NCBI RefSeq assembly: GCF_003060825.1
Contig: NZ_CP028922.1
Location: forward strand, 3,393,001 to 3,457,000
DNA length: 64,000 nt
Source of the DNA: Paenibacillus sp. CAA11
GTDB lineage: Bacteria > Bacillota > Bacilli > Paenibacillales > Paenibacillaceae
Direction: 5' to 3'
The notes under the pieces were generated by a model, which saw only the letters and a program-made list of their open reading frames with translations, ran no database searches and had not been told where the DNA came from. A program made the translations under genes and the position numbers. Below are positions 17,401 through 25,381 of the stretch, in pieces (the stretch's first letter is position 1; each line of letters starts with the position of its first letter).

Positions 17401-18486
17401 GGTGTTCTGATCGCCACCCTGAATCCCTGTTTTTCCTTGCACTGTCAACTTAGAGGCATAGAAGTCATGCTCCAAGCCCGGCATAATGGTAAGGTTGATT
17501 TTGACATTCAAATTCATAATGGAAACATAATCGCCGTCAATAACTAGATCTCCATTCACTAGCGAATCATGACCGTCTAGGATCAGATTTCCGCTAAATT
17601 CAGCATTTTGTTCAGCAGGGGCTTGTCCGCTCGCATGAATTACCAGTTTAGTGATCGATTCAATGGTTCTCTGTGAAGCTGCAAATTGGATATCAGCTCC
17701 CTTTAGAACGTCTCGGTTAGAGGGGTGTAGAATGCCTTTGACAGAATCAGACAGCTTATATTCAATTCCGTTAATCCAAGCCTTCCCATCCTCTATTTTT
17801 TGAAGCTGGGCTAAATGCTCTTTAGGGAAAAAGGTAGACATCATATACTGGGCTATATCTTTGCGCTTCACAGATGATTTGGGTGCGAAGCCTGGCTGGT
17901 CCGTCTCCATGGAGCCCGACTGCAAAGCCGCATTGACATAAGGTCGTGCCCATGGACTAACAAGCTTCCAATCGGAAACCTTAGAAGATGCTGTGACGTC
18001 AGCCGAGATAGAGAGCCCAGCAGCCCGCATAAGCAGAACCGCCGCTTCCTCCTTAGTTACAGCAGCTTTAGGTCTGAACTTGGAGCTGCCATCTCCATTC
18101 ATAAGTCCTGCTCGATGAACGGCCTCAATATAAGGACTTGACCAACTGTTTGTGTCTACGTCCGCGAAACTGCTCTTGGCTGTTTTATCATTCGTAGGGA
18201 GTTGGAGAGCCCGGGTTAATAGAGCCGCCATTTCCTGTCGGGTCAGCAGGTCCATCGGCCGATAAGATCCATTGGGGGCACCTTGCAAAAGTCCGGCTTC
18301 AACCGCTTGTAAAATACTTGCCTTCTGTTCTGAAGCAACATTACTGATGTCTTTAAAAGGAGGGCTGGTTAGGACCTCTTTGCTGGCTGCGCCGCTGGCA
18401 GCTAATGCATTCGTCTGCAAAGTCGCCGGAGCAACAAGGGCAGCTATCGCTAATGTAATCAACCACTTGTTTGGTTTTGAACTCAT
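14452..18486 (-). CDS. SLH-domain surface protein with six Ig/cadherin-like repeats
   Basis: A 1344-residue exported cell-surface protein. The signal peptide ends near residue 30 (TNALAA). Three S-layer homology domains follow (about residues 42-90, 105-155 and 165-218, e.g. GSYRPMDLLTRQEMAALLTR). These normally bind pyruvylated wall polymer. Residues of about 230-480 form a beta-rich region like a right-handed helix (LDGHDSLVNGDLVIDGDYVS). A Ser/Ala linker leads to six repeats of about 90 residues (roughly 530-1100) with SDPDGDTLTY and DGRGG motifs, the calcium-binding, cadherin-like type. The last 240 residues are unique. It is probably an adhesin or wall-coat protein. It has GAGGG five bases before the ATG and is transcribed alone. 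Confidence 0.9.
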   Translation of the reverse strand: MSSKPNKWLITLAIAALVAPATLQTNALAASGAASKEVLTSPPFKDISNVASEQKASILQAVEAGLLQGAPNGSYRPMDLLTRQEMAALLTRALQLPTNDKTAKSSFADVDTNSWSSPYIEAVHRAGLMNGDGSSKFRPKAAVTKEEAAVLLMRAAGLSISADVTASSKVSDWKLVSPWARPYVNAALQSGSMETDQPGFAPKSSVKRKDIAQYMMSTFFPKEHLAQLQKIEDGKAWINGIEYKLSDSVKGILHPSNRDVLKGADIQFAASQRTIESITKLVIHASGQAPAEQNAEFSGNLILDGHDSLVNGDLVIDGDYVSIMNLNVKINLTIMPGLEHDFYASKLTVQGKTGIQGGDQNTVMFNASTLNDVEVSKQDVHVVTQGKSTVDQMSLTSNAKIENDPSSTLKQLNVLTGAQQVELQGTIQQLSVNSDQSVALTGHASINALAVNSSSPVKLEVIGTISNLQVNNPAANITVSSSSQVTNTSLASGVSQATVTGVSQTTAAASGSVGSSDSPAPVVSNTAPVLISKYSDQNITVGDPELQIDLLGHFKDAEQSELKYSAVSSSTKITSVRVEGTNLFIKAVGKGMALITITADDQVGKRAGASFKVRVNEPPAALGIPDQVKQLGSGGINLSLGTFFSDSENDPMVYEVVIDDPTVATFSLTGDQLVLTPAKVGSARVTVKAFDGRGGSASQSFQMEVTAVPDQSPIVNQKPANRTITLGAADYILDLTPVFSDPDNDLLNVSAASLDASVVTVVIDGNQATVHAVSSGQTTIQLTAKDGRGGEVTTEFDVIVNAPPASSGIPDQTKEMNSGDIQLSLNQFFSDPDGDTLAYRVSDNSDPTVVSAVLNGDVLTLTPLKAGSASVSVQATDGRGGEVTDTFLTNVTAAVPQNHDPIESKPADKSLTVGDPIFSLDLGPVFTDPDGDTLTYKASSSNETVASAEIDGTQLKIHALAAGTTIIEINAEDGRGGKALTTFQVNVQSAASPPSSSNQSPQVVASINDQVLTVGITNPRTYDLSQLFYDDDGDALMFTATVASSGVVNADVSASNLTLTPGNLTGSTKVTITADDGNGGTATYDLQVTNAPLATNGIVQIRTKQGVKDPITYDLSTIFPGENSFKVYLGTADSTFLGPMPLNGAVWTWSGDSLQYYWVIGANGTAAVFQVIPGPQGPEDLYFSQYVSLDQTRTAIELFYNPVGDTSKPIENAGYSLEVHQYNLNTNTPKVWSLPLNTFYKGMPYIFIDSTFYDYFDITPASYYNDEMMLLESNTNVTTGYVLKKNGVTIDVLGDPDGKTQFMPYGGTIIRKSGIWSGTSIFSPAGEWNSYPVGTLQFISHHTI

Positions 18487-18688
18487 GATGTCCCTCTATT
18501 CTATTTTTATATCATGATATTTATCGACAAAAACATGATTATGCTAAGCCTTTTTCCATGCTTTGGCACATTTTATTTCAAAATATATGATTAATGTCAT
18601 TTCCAATGTAAAACATCCCTCTGAACGGATTCTGAACATAAATTGTTGTTAGCGAGAAATACTGCTTTAGTGCTCAGGCGGAAACGAC

Positions 18689-18725
18689 AAAAAGCGATGA
18701 CTCCTTCAATGAAGTCATCGCTTTA
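18689..18725 (-). terminator. Terminator downstream of the broken NUDIX gene
   Basis: On the minus strand AAAGCGATGACTTC pairs with GAGTCATCGCTTT, followed by TTGTCG. It closes the minus-strand NUDIX reading. The rest of 18487-18752 shows no gene. Confidence 0.75.
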
Positions 18726-18752
18726 CATGCATTTTGATCAGATTGATAAACA

Positions 18753-19068
18753 TTACTTGTTCCCTTCATTAAAATATGTAATTTCATTCCCGTTAATTAA
18801 GTTCCTAAAACCATCCTTATAATAAGGCATGAATTCATCTGCCTGTTCTAGATCTAACCAAGCCATTTCGGAGATCTCATAGGGTGACTTTAATATCAAG
18901 CCCTGTTTCTTCTTTGGCTTCCCGAATAGCTGCTTGTTCCAAAGATTCATTAGGCCAGGCAGCTCCACCAGGTAGAGACCAACTCGAACGACCTACATTC
19001 TTGACTGCAAGCACCTTAGATTTCGATTGATCTGTGATTAACGAATAAACTACATCTACTCTTTTCAT
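18753..19068 (-). pseudogene. NUDIX hydrolase, internally deleted and frameshifted
   Basis: Two overlapping readings together make a NUDIX hydrolase. The N-terminal part (19068 to 18877) begins MKRVDVVYSLITDQ and carries a full Nudix box (G-x5-E-x7-REAKEETGL). It then stops prematurely after DIKVTL. The C-terminal part in another frame (to 18753) reads YEISEMAWLDLEQADEFMPY and ends NEGNK. Relative to the usual length of about 150 residues, some 30-40 residues between the halves are missing. The gene has thus lost an internal piece as well as its frame and should be inactive. A GGGAG ribosome site survives before the ATG. Confidence 0.8.
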
Positions 19069-19146
19069 GAATCTATCTCCCTTCTACTTTTGATCTGATA
19101 TGATTCGAATCGTAGTCTTGTATTCAAGAAATTCGCTCTTCAATGA

Positions 19147-20043
19147 TCATGCATACGGTACGTCAAATTCCTTAACAAATACTCCTGTTCCCGAGATAAA
19201 TACATCCATAACCTCGTCGTGACGCTTAACTCTAACGTATACTCTCCCATCCTTGTTTATTTCTTGACCTTGTTCAACTACAAATTCTGCAGCAGCTGCA
19301 TCTTTATTGAGGTACGTTAAATAGTAAGCCCCCATAACTCCCGAAGCCGTTCCTGTAACCGGGTCCTCAAGAGTACCGGAGTATGGTGACGAGAAATGTC
19401 TCGCGTGCATCATCGCATGATCATCAAAGGTATCTCTACAAAAAGGATGAACAGAAGATTTCGGATTCTCTTTCAAAATGCCCGGGAACATTCGGTTATC
19501 TGGTTTCATTCTATTAAAATGATCCAAGCCCTTTATTGGAACAAGCAGCGTCCAAGCCCCTGTACTTCCGTAAACTATAGGTTTAGATAAATCAATTGCA
19601 TCCGGTGATAATCCCATGCTTTTAGCTAGCTCCGAAGTAGACCCACCAAAAGGTACAAATTGGGGATTGCCTTGTTTCATCGTTATAAGTAATTCTCCGT
19701 TTCGCCTTTCAAAAGTAATGGGTAAATTTCCAACATTCGTTTCAATCGTAATAAAATCCTTATCTTCTAATAACCCCATGGTCTTTAAGCCATACATTGA
19801 AGCTATTGTGGCATGACCACACAAATTAATTTCATGACCTGGTGTAAAATATTTCAATTTCAAATCCGCTTTTTTAGAATTCAATACAAATACTGTCTCA
19901 TTAAATCCGACCTTCTTGGCAATGGACTGCATTTGATCTTCATTCAAATCATCAGCACTCAACACCACACCAGCCGGATTTCCCTGATTTGCAGTTGATG
20001 AAAAAGCATCATAATGAAGAATTTTTCTGTTAAACATCTTCAT
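19147..20043 (-). CDS. PhzF-family isomerase/epimerase
   Basis: A 298-residue enzyme of the PhzF / diaminopimelate-epimerase-like fold. It has DAFSSTANQGNPAGVV near the N-terminus, the conserved Glu in FNETVFV (about residue 45), FTPGHEINLCGHAT and the C-terminal DPVTGTASGVMG. These are the standard substrate-pocket motifs. The real substrate of most members is unknown. The longer reading from 20088 has no good ribosome site. ATG at 20043 (or 20037) fits where the family normally begins. The next gene upstream is a DJ-1/PfpI-type protein 99 bp away on the same strand. Confidence 0.88.
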   Translation of the reverse strand: MKMFNRKILHYDAFSSTANQGNPAGVVLSADDLNEDQMQSIAKKVGFNETVFVLNSKKADLKLKYFTPGHEINLCGHATIASMYGLKTMGLLEDKDFITIETNVGNLPITFERRNGELLITMKQGNPQFVPFGGSTSELAKSMGLSPDAIDLSKPIVYGSTGAWTLLVPIKGLDHFNRMKPDNRMFPGILKENPKSSVHPFCRDTFDDHAMMHARHFSSPYSGTLEDPVTGTASGVMGAYYLTYLNKDAAAAEFVVEQGQEINKDGRVYVRVKRHDEVMDVFISGTGVFVKEFDVPYA

Positions 20044-20142
20044 CCCACTTTCATTTATCGTTATTAGCGAATTTCTGGCCAATGGCAATAGTCCCGATGG
20101 GTAAATACGATGTTATTGAATGTACTCGACCGCTTGAATTGC

Positions 20143-20724
20143 CTATACTTCCACTATTCCAACTGCAGTATATGGATAATCAAGCTGCTTCTTCACAACG
20201 TTAGCCGCTTCCATTCCAGCAAACAATTCAATAATAAATAGCCCTAAATCAATGGATGTGGCTACTCCTCCAGCTGTTATTACGTTACTATCCTTCACAA
20301 TCCGAGATTTAATGACCTCTAAACAATACGGCTCTAGTAAGTCATATACATTGGGGTGGGTTGTTGCTTTCTTATCTTTCAAAAATCCCGCAGCTCCCCA
20401 CAACAATGAACCTGTACATACCGATACTTTATACTTAACTGGCTCAGCAGTCTTCATCCAATCAATAAATCCAATATCATCTTTAAGCTTTCTTGTCCCC
20501 ATTCCACCTGGAATGAATACAAGATCATACTCAGATAAATCAGGCTTAATGACATTTACCTTTACCTTCATACCAAGTTCATCCGTAACTTCCTCGGTCA
20601 AACCACAAATATCCCAAGTGGTTCCTTTAGTCTGATCAAATAGGTTTAAACGATGAATAACGTCATAAAACCCAACAAAATCAAGGAAAGTAACCCCGTT
20701 GAATAAAACTAATGCAATTCTCAT
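20143..20724 (-). CDS. DJ-1/PfpI-family protein
   Basis: A 193-residue cytoplasmic protein of the glutamine-amidotransferase-like DJ-1/PfpI superfamily. It has MRIALVLFNGVTFLDFVGFY, IPGGMGTRKL and the nucleophile elbow VSVCTGSLLWGAAGFL with the reactive Cys (about residue 103), then ATTHPN and ITAGGVATSIDLGL. This pattern matches the isonitrile-hydratase (InhA-like) branch rather than the PfpI proteases, but the substrate cannot be named. GAAGG lies upstream of the ATG. Confidence 0.88.
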   Translation of the reverse strand: MRIALVLFNGVTFLDFVGFYDVIHRLNLFDQTKGTTWDICGLTEEVTDELGMKVKVNVIKPDLSEYDLVFIPGGMGTRKLKDDIGFIDWMKTAEPVKYKVSVCTGSLLWGAAGFLKDKKATTHPNVYDLLEPYCLEVIKSRIVKDSNVITAGGVATSIDLGLFIIELFAGMEAANVVKKQLDYPYTAVGIVEV

Positions 20725-21116
20725 TGATTTAACCTTCTTTCTATAGCTAAATTAGCTTCTTCGTTTAGTTGTTTAGGATTCGCCCCACCGATTGCTCCGC
20801 TGAATCAGCTCCTCTTATTAGGGTTTCTCTTTCTCTCTATAATCCCGGCAAGGATCTGGTGATATCATTCAATATTTAACTACAATTTCTTCATGTTCAT
20901 CCAACTTATGCTCGTTGATGTATAAGAGGAGTCTCCAATCAACAACAGAAACCATTCGACCTTTCACTTTTGAAATGTTTTTGTACGTTTTTCTAGTCTC
21001 GACCCACCTCTGCCTTTTACGATATTTATAAAATCAATGCGATATTTTGACTAACGTTTATGTATTCTAGAAGCCGAGAACCTTAACCTAAGGCCAGACG
21101 TTCAACTGAACTTATC
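20725..21116. other. 392-bp interval without an intact gene; possible gene remnant
   Basis: No complete gene is seen. On the minus strand a stop-free stretch of 54 codons (21033 to 20869) reads as a plausible C-terminal tail (RMVSVVDWRLLLYIN, then EHKLDEHEEIVVKY) but has no start codon with a ribosome site. It may be the end of a lost gene or chance. The rest shows nothing. Confidence 0.4.
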
Positions 21117-21569
21117 TTATAATTTCAAGCAATAAAGAACTTCCTCGTCTACGATTTTACCTGTATTTTCAAATCCAAATTCTTCATATAGCTTTTTTGC
21201 AGAATTGTTCTCCGGATCGAATGATAAATATATTTCTGAACATTCCTTGTTTTTTCTCATCTCTTCTATGATCAGATTTATTGCCTTTCTACCGAAACCT
21301 CGACGTTGAAATTTATGGTCAATCATAATACGGCACAATTCAAAACAATTATCCTCCCCTGAATATCCGTACATTGTAAATCCAACCATTGTATCTTCAC
21401 TATAAATTGCTTTTGTTATCCATCCTTTTTCTATCTTTGATTGAGCAATCGAAACTGCATTTGAAGCTACAAATTTTTCTACAAGATAATGATTCTTATC
21501 AGGGTCAGTCGTTAGAAAAATACATTCTAGCCAGTTAGTTTCGTCGATGTCCTTTAATGAAACTTCCAC
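21117..21569 (-). CDS. GNAT-family N-acetyltransferase (BltD/spermidine-like)
   Basis: A 150-residue acetyltransferase. The acetyl-CoA binding motif A is visible as IMIDHKFQRRGFGRKAINLI (about residues 81-100). It is followed by EIYLSFDPENNSAKKLYEEF and FENTGKI. The sequence pattern MVGFTMYGYSGED resembles the BltD/PaiA polyamine acetyltransferases, but the substrate is inferred only. The start is GTG at 21569 with AAGGGG seven bases upstream. It lies 34 bp after the YdbC-like gene and is probably co-transcribed with it. Confidence 0.85.
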   Translation of the reverse strand: MEVSLKDIDETNWLECIFLTTDPDKNHYLVEKFVASNAVSIAQSKIEKGWITKAIYSEDTMVGFTMYGYSGEDNCFELCRIMIDHKFQRRGFGRKAINLIIEEMRKNKECSEIYLSFDPENNSAKKLYEEFGFENTGKIVDEEVLYCLKL

Positions 21570-21603
21570 AGGATTCCCCTTCTTTCTAGTGTATGTCTGG
21601 CTT

Positions 21604-22083
21604 TTAATTCAAATGGCGCTTTACACTCCATACAGGTTCTAATTCAATGTTTAAAGTACGATTATTTATACCATTAATCATAAATACCTCACCTTTTGAA
21701 ACCAGTGTCCCTGTATTGTACATCTGATAAAAAGCTTTATTCTCTCTGAATTCGGCAACTATTCTATCTATAGATTCTAAATCAAAATGTTCTGTATTTT
21801 CTGCTACCTCTCCGAAGCGAATCTCTAAAGATTCATATGTCCCATCTTGCTGAGTCTGTTTAAATATTTCATCATGAAATTCGTCCATAAATTTATTATA
21901 AGAATTAACATCTCTCCATATTCCAAAAATATGAGCCTTCAGGAAACTGTTTGTACGCTCCCAACCGCCAAATTGTGTAACAAAGCCAGGAACATTAGCA
22001 AGTAATCTCCATTTAGACTGACTAGTTAAAAAAACATCTTCTTTTGCTATCTCCACATTGCATTCAACCCATTTGAAATACAT
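21604..22083 (-). CDS. YdbC-like protein (DUF4937-type)
   Basis: A 159-residue soluble protein. The N-terminal two-thirds has the dimeric alpha/beta-barrel look of YdbC: MYFKWVECNVEIAKEDVFLT, then VPGFVTQFGGWER and AHIFGIWRDVNSYNKFMDEF. No catalytic motif is known for the family. The ribosome site GAGAGGTGA precedes the ATG. It is the first gene of a two-gene unit with the GNAT acetyltransferase. Confidence 0.75.
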   Translation of the reverse strand: MYFKWVECNVEIAKEDVFLTSQSKWRLLANVPGFVTQFGGWERTNSFLKAHIFGIWRDVNSYNKFMDEFHDEIFKQTQQDGTYESLEIRFGEVAENTEHFDLESIDRIVAEFRENKAFYQMYNTGTLVSKGEVFMINGINNRTLNIELEPVWSVKRHLN

Positions 22084-22389
22084 ATATCATTCACCTCTCA
22101 GCTAGTTTGAAACCTCTTCTTCAACCTCAGTTGGACCATAGCGATCGCAACGAGACGCAAATATGTTGTTATCTAGATAGTTCCGTTATTAAATCTTTCT
22201 CATAATCTAGTATAAGTCGTTCTGGTATTAAATGCATAATCAAACATACTCTTGGCAGTCGAAGATAGAAGGAGAATTCTATTTCTGCCTTTCCACACCA
22301 CCAAAACACAACACATTCCGTCTTGGTTTAGCACCTCCCAACAAGTGTAATAATAATGGAATACTACTTATGGAAAGGTGATCCAAATC
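22084..22389. other. 306-bp divergent interval, nothing firm
   Basis: The interval between the divergent YdbC-like and PNPOx-like genes. The only item seen is a 22-codon minus-strand reading (22237 to 22169, MHLIPERLILDYEKD...) without a clear ribosome site. No obvious operator or RNA was found. Confidence 0.4.
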
Positions 22390-22881
22390 ATGAATACAAC
22401 GTCTCAACACCAGCAAGCGGTTGAACAAGTTCGTGAACTGATCAAAGGCATAGAAACAGCGATGCTGACAACAGTATCGGAAGAGGGACTTGTATCCCGC
22501 CCCATGAAAACCCAAGATGTAGAGTTTGATGGCGACCTCTGGTTTCTGACCAAGAAGGACACGGACAAATTCCATGAGCTCCTCCATAACCGCCAAGTCA
22601 ATGTGGCCTATGTGGGTAAATCCTACGTTTCCATCCGTGGCGAAGCCGAGCTTGTGAACGATGCCGAGAAGCTCAAACAATTTTGGAGCCCTGCGTACGA
22701 GAAAGTTCTAGAGACCAGCTATGACGACCCGAACCTTATTCTTATCAAGGTAAAGGCGGAAGCTGCCGAGTATTGGGATTCGGGCAATAAGTTTAAAATG
22801 GGGAAATTCTTGTTTCGCAGATTACTCGGCAAAGATACGGAAGGTACAGATATTAATCGAACGGTCGAATTAAATGATTAG
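22390..22881 (+). CDS. Pyridoxamine 5'-phosphate oxidase-like (general stress protein 26 type)
   Basis: A 163-residue flavin-binding split-barrel protein. It has TAMLTTVSEEGLVSRPM at the N-terminus, LWFLTKKDTDKFHEL, VNVAYVGKSYVSIRGEAEL and the C-terminal LIKVKAEAAEYWDS. These are typical of the YdaG/Gsp26 stress-protein branch. It probably binds FMN or F420-like cofactors and is not the vitamin B6 oxidase itself. The ATG at 22390 with AAGGTGATC upstream is favoured over the in-frame GTG at 22378, which lies inside that ribosome site. Confidence 0.85.
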   Translation: MNTTSQHQQAVEQVRELIKGIETAMLTTVSEEGLVSRPMKTQDVEFDGDLWFLTKKDTDKFHELLHNRQVNVAYVGKSYVSIRGEAELVNDAEKLKQFWSPAYEKVLETSYDDPNLILIKVKAEAAEYWDSGNKFKMGKFLFRRLLGKDTEGTDINRTVELND

Positions 22882-22924
22882 CTTGATATAAAAACAGCCG
22901 CAGCCCAAGAATCTGATCCCAGGT

Positions 22925-23115
22925 TCAGGGCTGCCGCAGCAGATGCGAAGGGATGGCATCAAAGTAGAGCGGAAATGCCAGCACAATTACATCGGCTTCG
23001 TTAAGCTCCCGATATTGCTCAGGTTTCAACGGCTTTGCATTCACTCGGTACGAGTTAAGCTCGTTGCCTTCTGTGATGAGTGGCTTGAGCTTTTGGTGAG
23101 GCCTTGAAGGTGTTT
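22925..23115 (-). pseudogene. Flavodoxin-like NAD(P)H oxidoreductase remnant
   Basis: The minus-strand translation contains EGNELNSYRVNAKPLKPEQY and ELNEADVIVLAFPLYFDAIP. This is the middle of flavodoxin-like quinone/NAD(P)H oxidoreductases, where the second stretch forms a flavin-contacting loop. The N-terminal glycine-rich loop and the whole C-terminal half are missing, and the frame upstream runs into unrelated sequence. It is a truncated relic lying between two intact genes. Confidence 0.7.
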
Positions 23116-23157
23116 TTACGCAGCAACAAAAGTCGGTTATCCGCGTGACCATTCGGT

Positions 23158-25239
23158 TTACGGTTTCTCGCTTACCTTCGGCAGCGTCTGGCGCAGATAA
23201 CAAGCCAATTGCAAATGCAGCAGATGCTCCTGATCGTCGAAGGACATGCCCAGAATATCCTCAATCTTGCGAATTCGCTGATACAACGTATTGATATGAA
23301 TATGCAGCTCGGCTGCGGCTTGTGCCGCAGACCCGCTGCAGGCCATGTATGCGATCAGCGTATCCACCAGAACGGCCGTCTGCCCTTTAGGCTGTCGCAG
23401 GGGTTCGAATACCTCGTCAATGAATGCGGCTAGATCTTCTGCGGGCTGGCGGATGAACAGCCGATTGACTCCGATATCAGCGTAACGGATAGAGGCTGCC
23501 ATCCCCCGTGATTTCTGATAAGCCAGCGCTTTGTCCGCTTCTTGGTAGCTGATGTTAACCGCATCTACACCTGTGCGTACAGATCCGATTCCGCCGAACA
23601 GTGTAACCCCGGCCTTTCGCTCCCAATTGGATAGTAATGTTAGGAATCTCCGCTCCAGTTCTCCCGATTTATATCCTTCGGGAGCCATCAGTAATATCGT
23701 GATCCGCCTTTCGCTCCCGAAAGCGACCGGCAGCACCTGAGGCGTCAGGCTATCCCTTAACAAGGCGATCAATTGAAGGGATAGAGCACCTAACGCTGAA
23801 GGATCTCCGGGTTCCGGAAATTCCAGCAGCCCCACCGCAATACGTGTGGACGGGCCAATGCCAATCTCACTCGACTTTTCCCAATAGTCAGCAGAATCTT
23901 TACTGAGGCGCAAATCATTGAAGAATTGCTGTGTCTTCTTGAAATACAGCTCGGCTAGCGACTGCTTCCGCATCTGCTCCAGCGCCAGTATCGAGCTGCC
24001 CTGTTCTAGCGCCACCAGTTGCAGCGGCTCCAAGTGGCCTTCCGCCTGCACCAGCAAATACCCCAAACACTGTCTTGCGGAAGCGATGGGATATAGGTGA
24101 AGACGCCCCCCCTCCCTTTCATCCCCCACGGATGCCAGATATTCAGGAGATTGCAGAGACTGATACAGCTTCAGGAGACGTTCCATGTCCCACTCTTTTG
24201 CCCACTCCGCACGCCTCGGATACCATTCCCGGTCGATAAAATCAACAAAGACAAGCTGCAGCCCAATGACGCGCGCCATCTCCCCGACAATGGAGGCAAC
24301 ACCTTTGTTCTGCAGAGACAATCTCATCAGCGAAGTATGGATTTCATCTCGCCGGATGAGCGCACGGTTCTGTTCCCTTAAATGCGCATATAGCTTCGCA
24401 TTGGTAATGGCAATCGAGACCTGATCCGCAAAGCTCTGCAGGAGCCGTACCTCCGCTTCAGAGAACAGCGGTATACCCCCTTTTTGATAAAAAATCAGCA
24501 CCGACTCTGTTTGCCCCTCCACCTTAATCGGTACAGAGATAATGGAGCATATATTCTCAAAATGGTAGGCTTTATATAGATGACGCTGATTCTCCGCTGA
24601 CATATTCCCTATATCCTCTTTCAGCATGTGAATACTGTTGTATAACCGCGGTTCCCCCCGTACGAAAGTCTTGCCGATTATCCCCTCGTCGGGCTTCATT
24701 CTCATTTTTAGCATCTCTTCACCCATTTCACCGGCCCTTGCCCTGACTGTGAGTGCATCGATAGCCGGATCATAGCTCCAGAGCACACCAATACTTTCGT
24801 AAGGAATAACCACCAGTGCATTTGCCAATATTCTTTCCAGCAGTTCGTTCAAATTAAGCAGCTGGGTGACATCACGGATGCTGTTCATCATCTCATTGAG
24901 CGCACGTTCATGCTTTGCAGCTATAAACTCGGTATAGTATGGATATAAGAGCGAGGAAAGTGTATGAAGCTCATCCTCCGTACAATCCCATGGTTTGAAT
25001 AGCCTAAGCGCAATACATACATTGTGATCATATGGAAGAAAAGCTGACGTGCACCCCGTTGATTCCCGATTAGCCATCGGAGTTCGCAAGGGTAGGTTGA
25101 CCAACGGCTCAGGAGGCCCCGTCTCCACCGTCCCAGTTCGGAAAATGGGTGTCCACTCTGTCCAGTTATGGCTGATCCATATCTCAAACTCGCAGGTACC
25201 CAGATATTTTTCCAACATATCCCTGAAAAAGTCCTTCAT
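23158..25239 (-). CDS. GAF-domain transcriptional regulator with PucR-type C-terminus
   Basis: A 693-residue cytoplasmic regulator. An N-terminal part of about 110 residues has no recognised family. A GAF domain follows (about residues 115-285: LNELLERILANALVVIPYES, then DEGIIGKTFVRGEPRLY and LLQSFADQVSIAITNAKLY). A second sensor-like section and a CdaR GGDEF-like region (about 450-590) come next. The PucR C-terminal helix-turn-helix closes the protein (AAQAAAELHIHINTLYQRIR). PucR/CdaR regulators often control use of unusual nitrogen or carbon compounds. It is divergent from the MFS-amidohydrolase-serine dehydratase operon, with 142 bp between, and is its obvious candidate regulator. Confidence 0.88.
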   Translation of the reverse strand: MKDFFRDMLEKYLGTCEFEIWISHNWTEWTPIFRTGTVETGPPEPLVNLPLRTPMANRESTGCTSAFLPYDHNVCIALRLFKPWDCTEDELHTLSSLLYPYYTEFIAAKHERALNEMMNSIRDVTQLLNLNELLERILANALVVIPYESIGVLWSYDPAIDALTVRARAGEMGEEMLKMRMKPDEGIIGKTFVRGEPRLYNSIHMLKEDIGNMSAENQRHLYKAYHFENICSIISVPIKVEGQTESVLIFYQKGGIPLFSEAEVRLLQSFADQVSIAITNAKLYAHLREQNRALIRRDEIHTSLMRLSLQNKGVASIVGEMARVIGLQLVFVDFIDREWYPRRAEWAKEWDMERLLKLYQSLQSPEYLASVGDEREGGRLHLYPIASARQCLGYLLVQAEGHLEPLQLVALEQGSSILALEQMRKQSLAELYFKKTQQFFNDLRLSKDSADYWEKSSEIGIGPSTRIAVGLLEFPEPGDPSALGALSLQLIALLRDSLTPQVLPVAFGSERRITILLMAPEGYKSGELERRFLTLLSNWERKAGVTLFGGIGSVRTGVDAVNISYQEADKALAYQKSRGMAASIRYADIGVNRLFIRQPAEDLAAFIDEVFEPLRQPKGQTAVLVDTLIAYMACSGSAAQAAAELHIHINTLYQRIRKIEDILGMSFDDQEHLLHLQLACYLRQTLPKVSEKP

Positions 25240-25335
25240 TCCATCACCTCATGTCAATGTGGATTTTTACATCAAGATACCTCCAATTATATAGAGATAT
25301 CCATTGTAGTGAAATCCTCAATCCTGTAATTTGTA

Positions 25336-25341
25336 TATAAT
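25336..25341 (+). promoter_or_regulatory. Candidate -10 of the serine-conjugate operon
   Basis: TATAAT lies 41 bp before the MFS start, followed by a GGAAGGTGAC ribosome site. No convincing -35 is present at 17 bp, consistent with activation by the divergent regulator. Visual call only. Confidence 0.35.
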
Positions 25342-25381
25342 AAAGGTAACTTAAATAACAACCAATGACAAGGAAGGTGAC

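Noticed and set aside
25240..25381. Riboswitch or T-box upstream of the serine operon
   Set aside because: Only 142 bp separate the divergent genes and no leader structure or T-box motif was seen.
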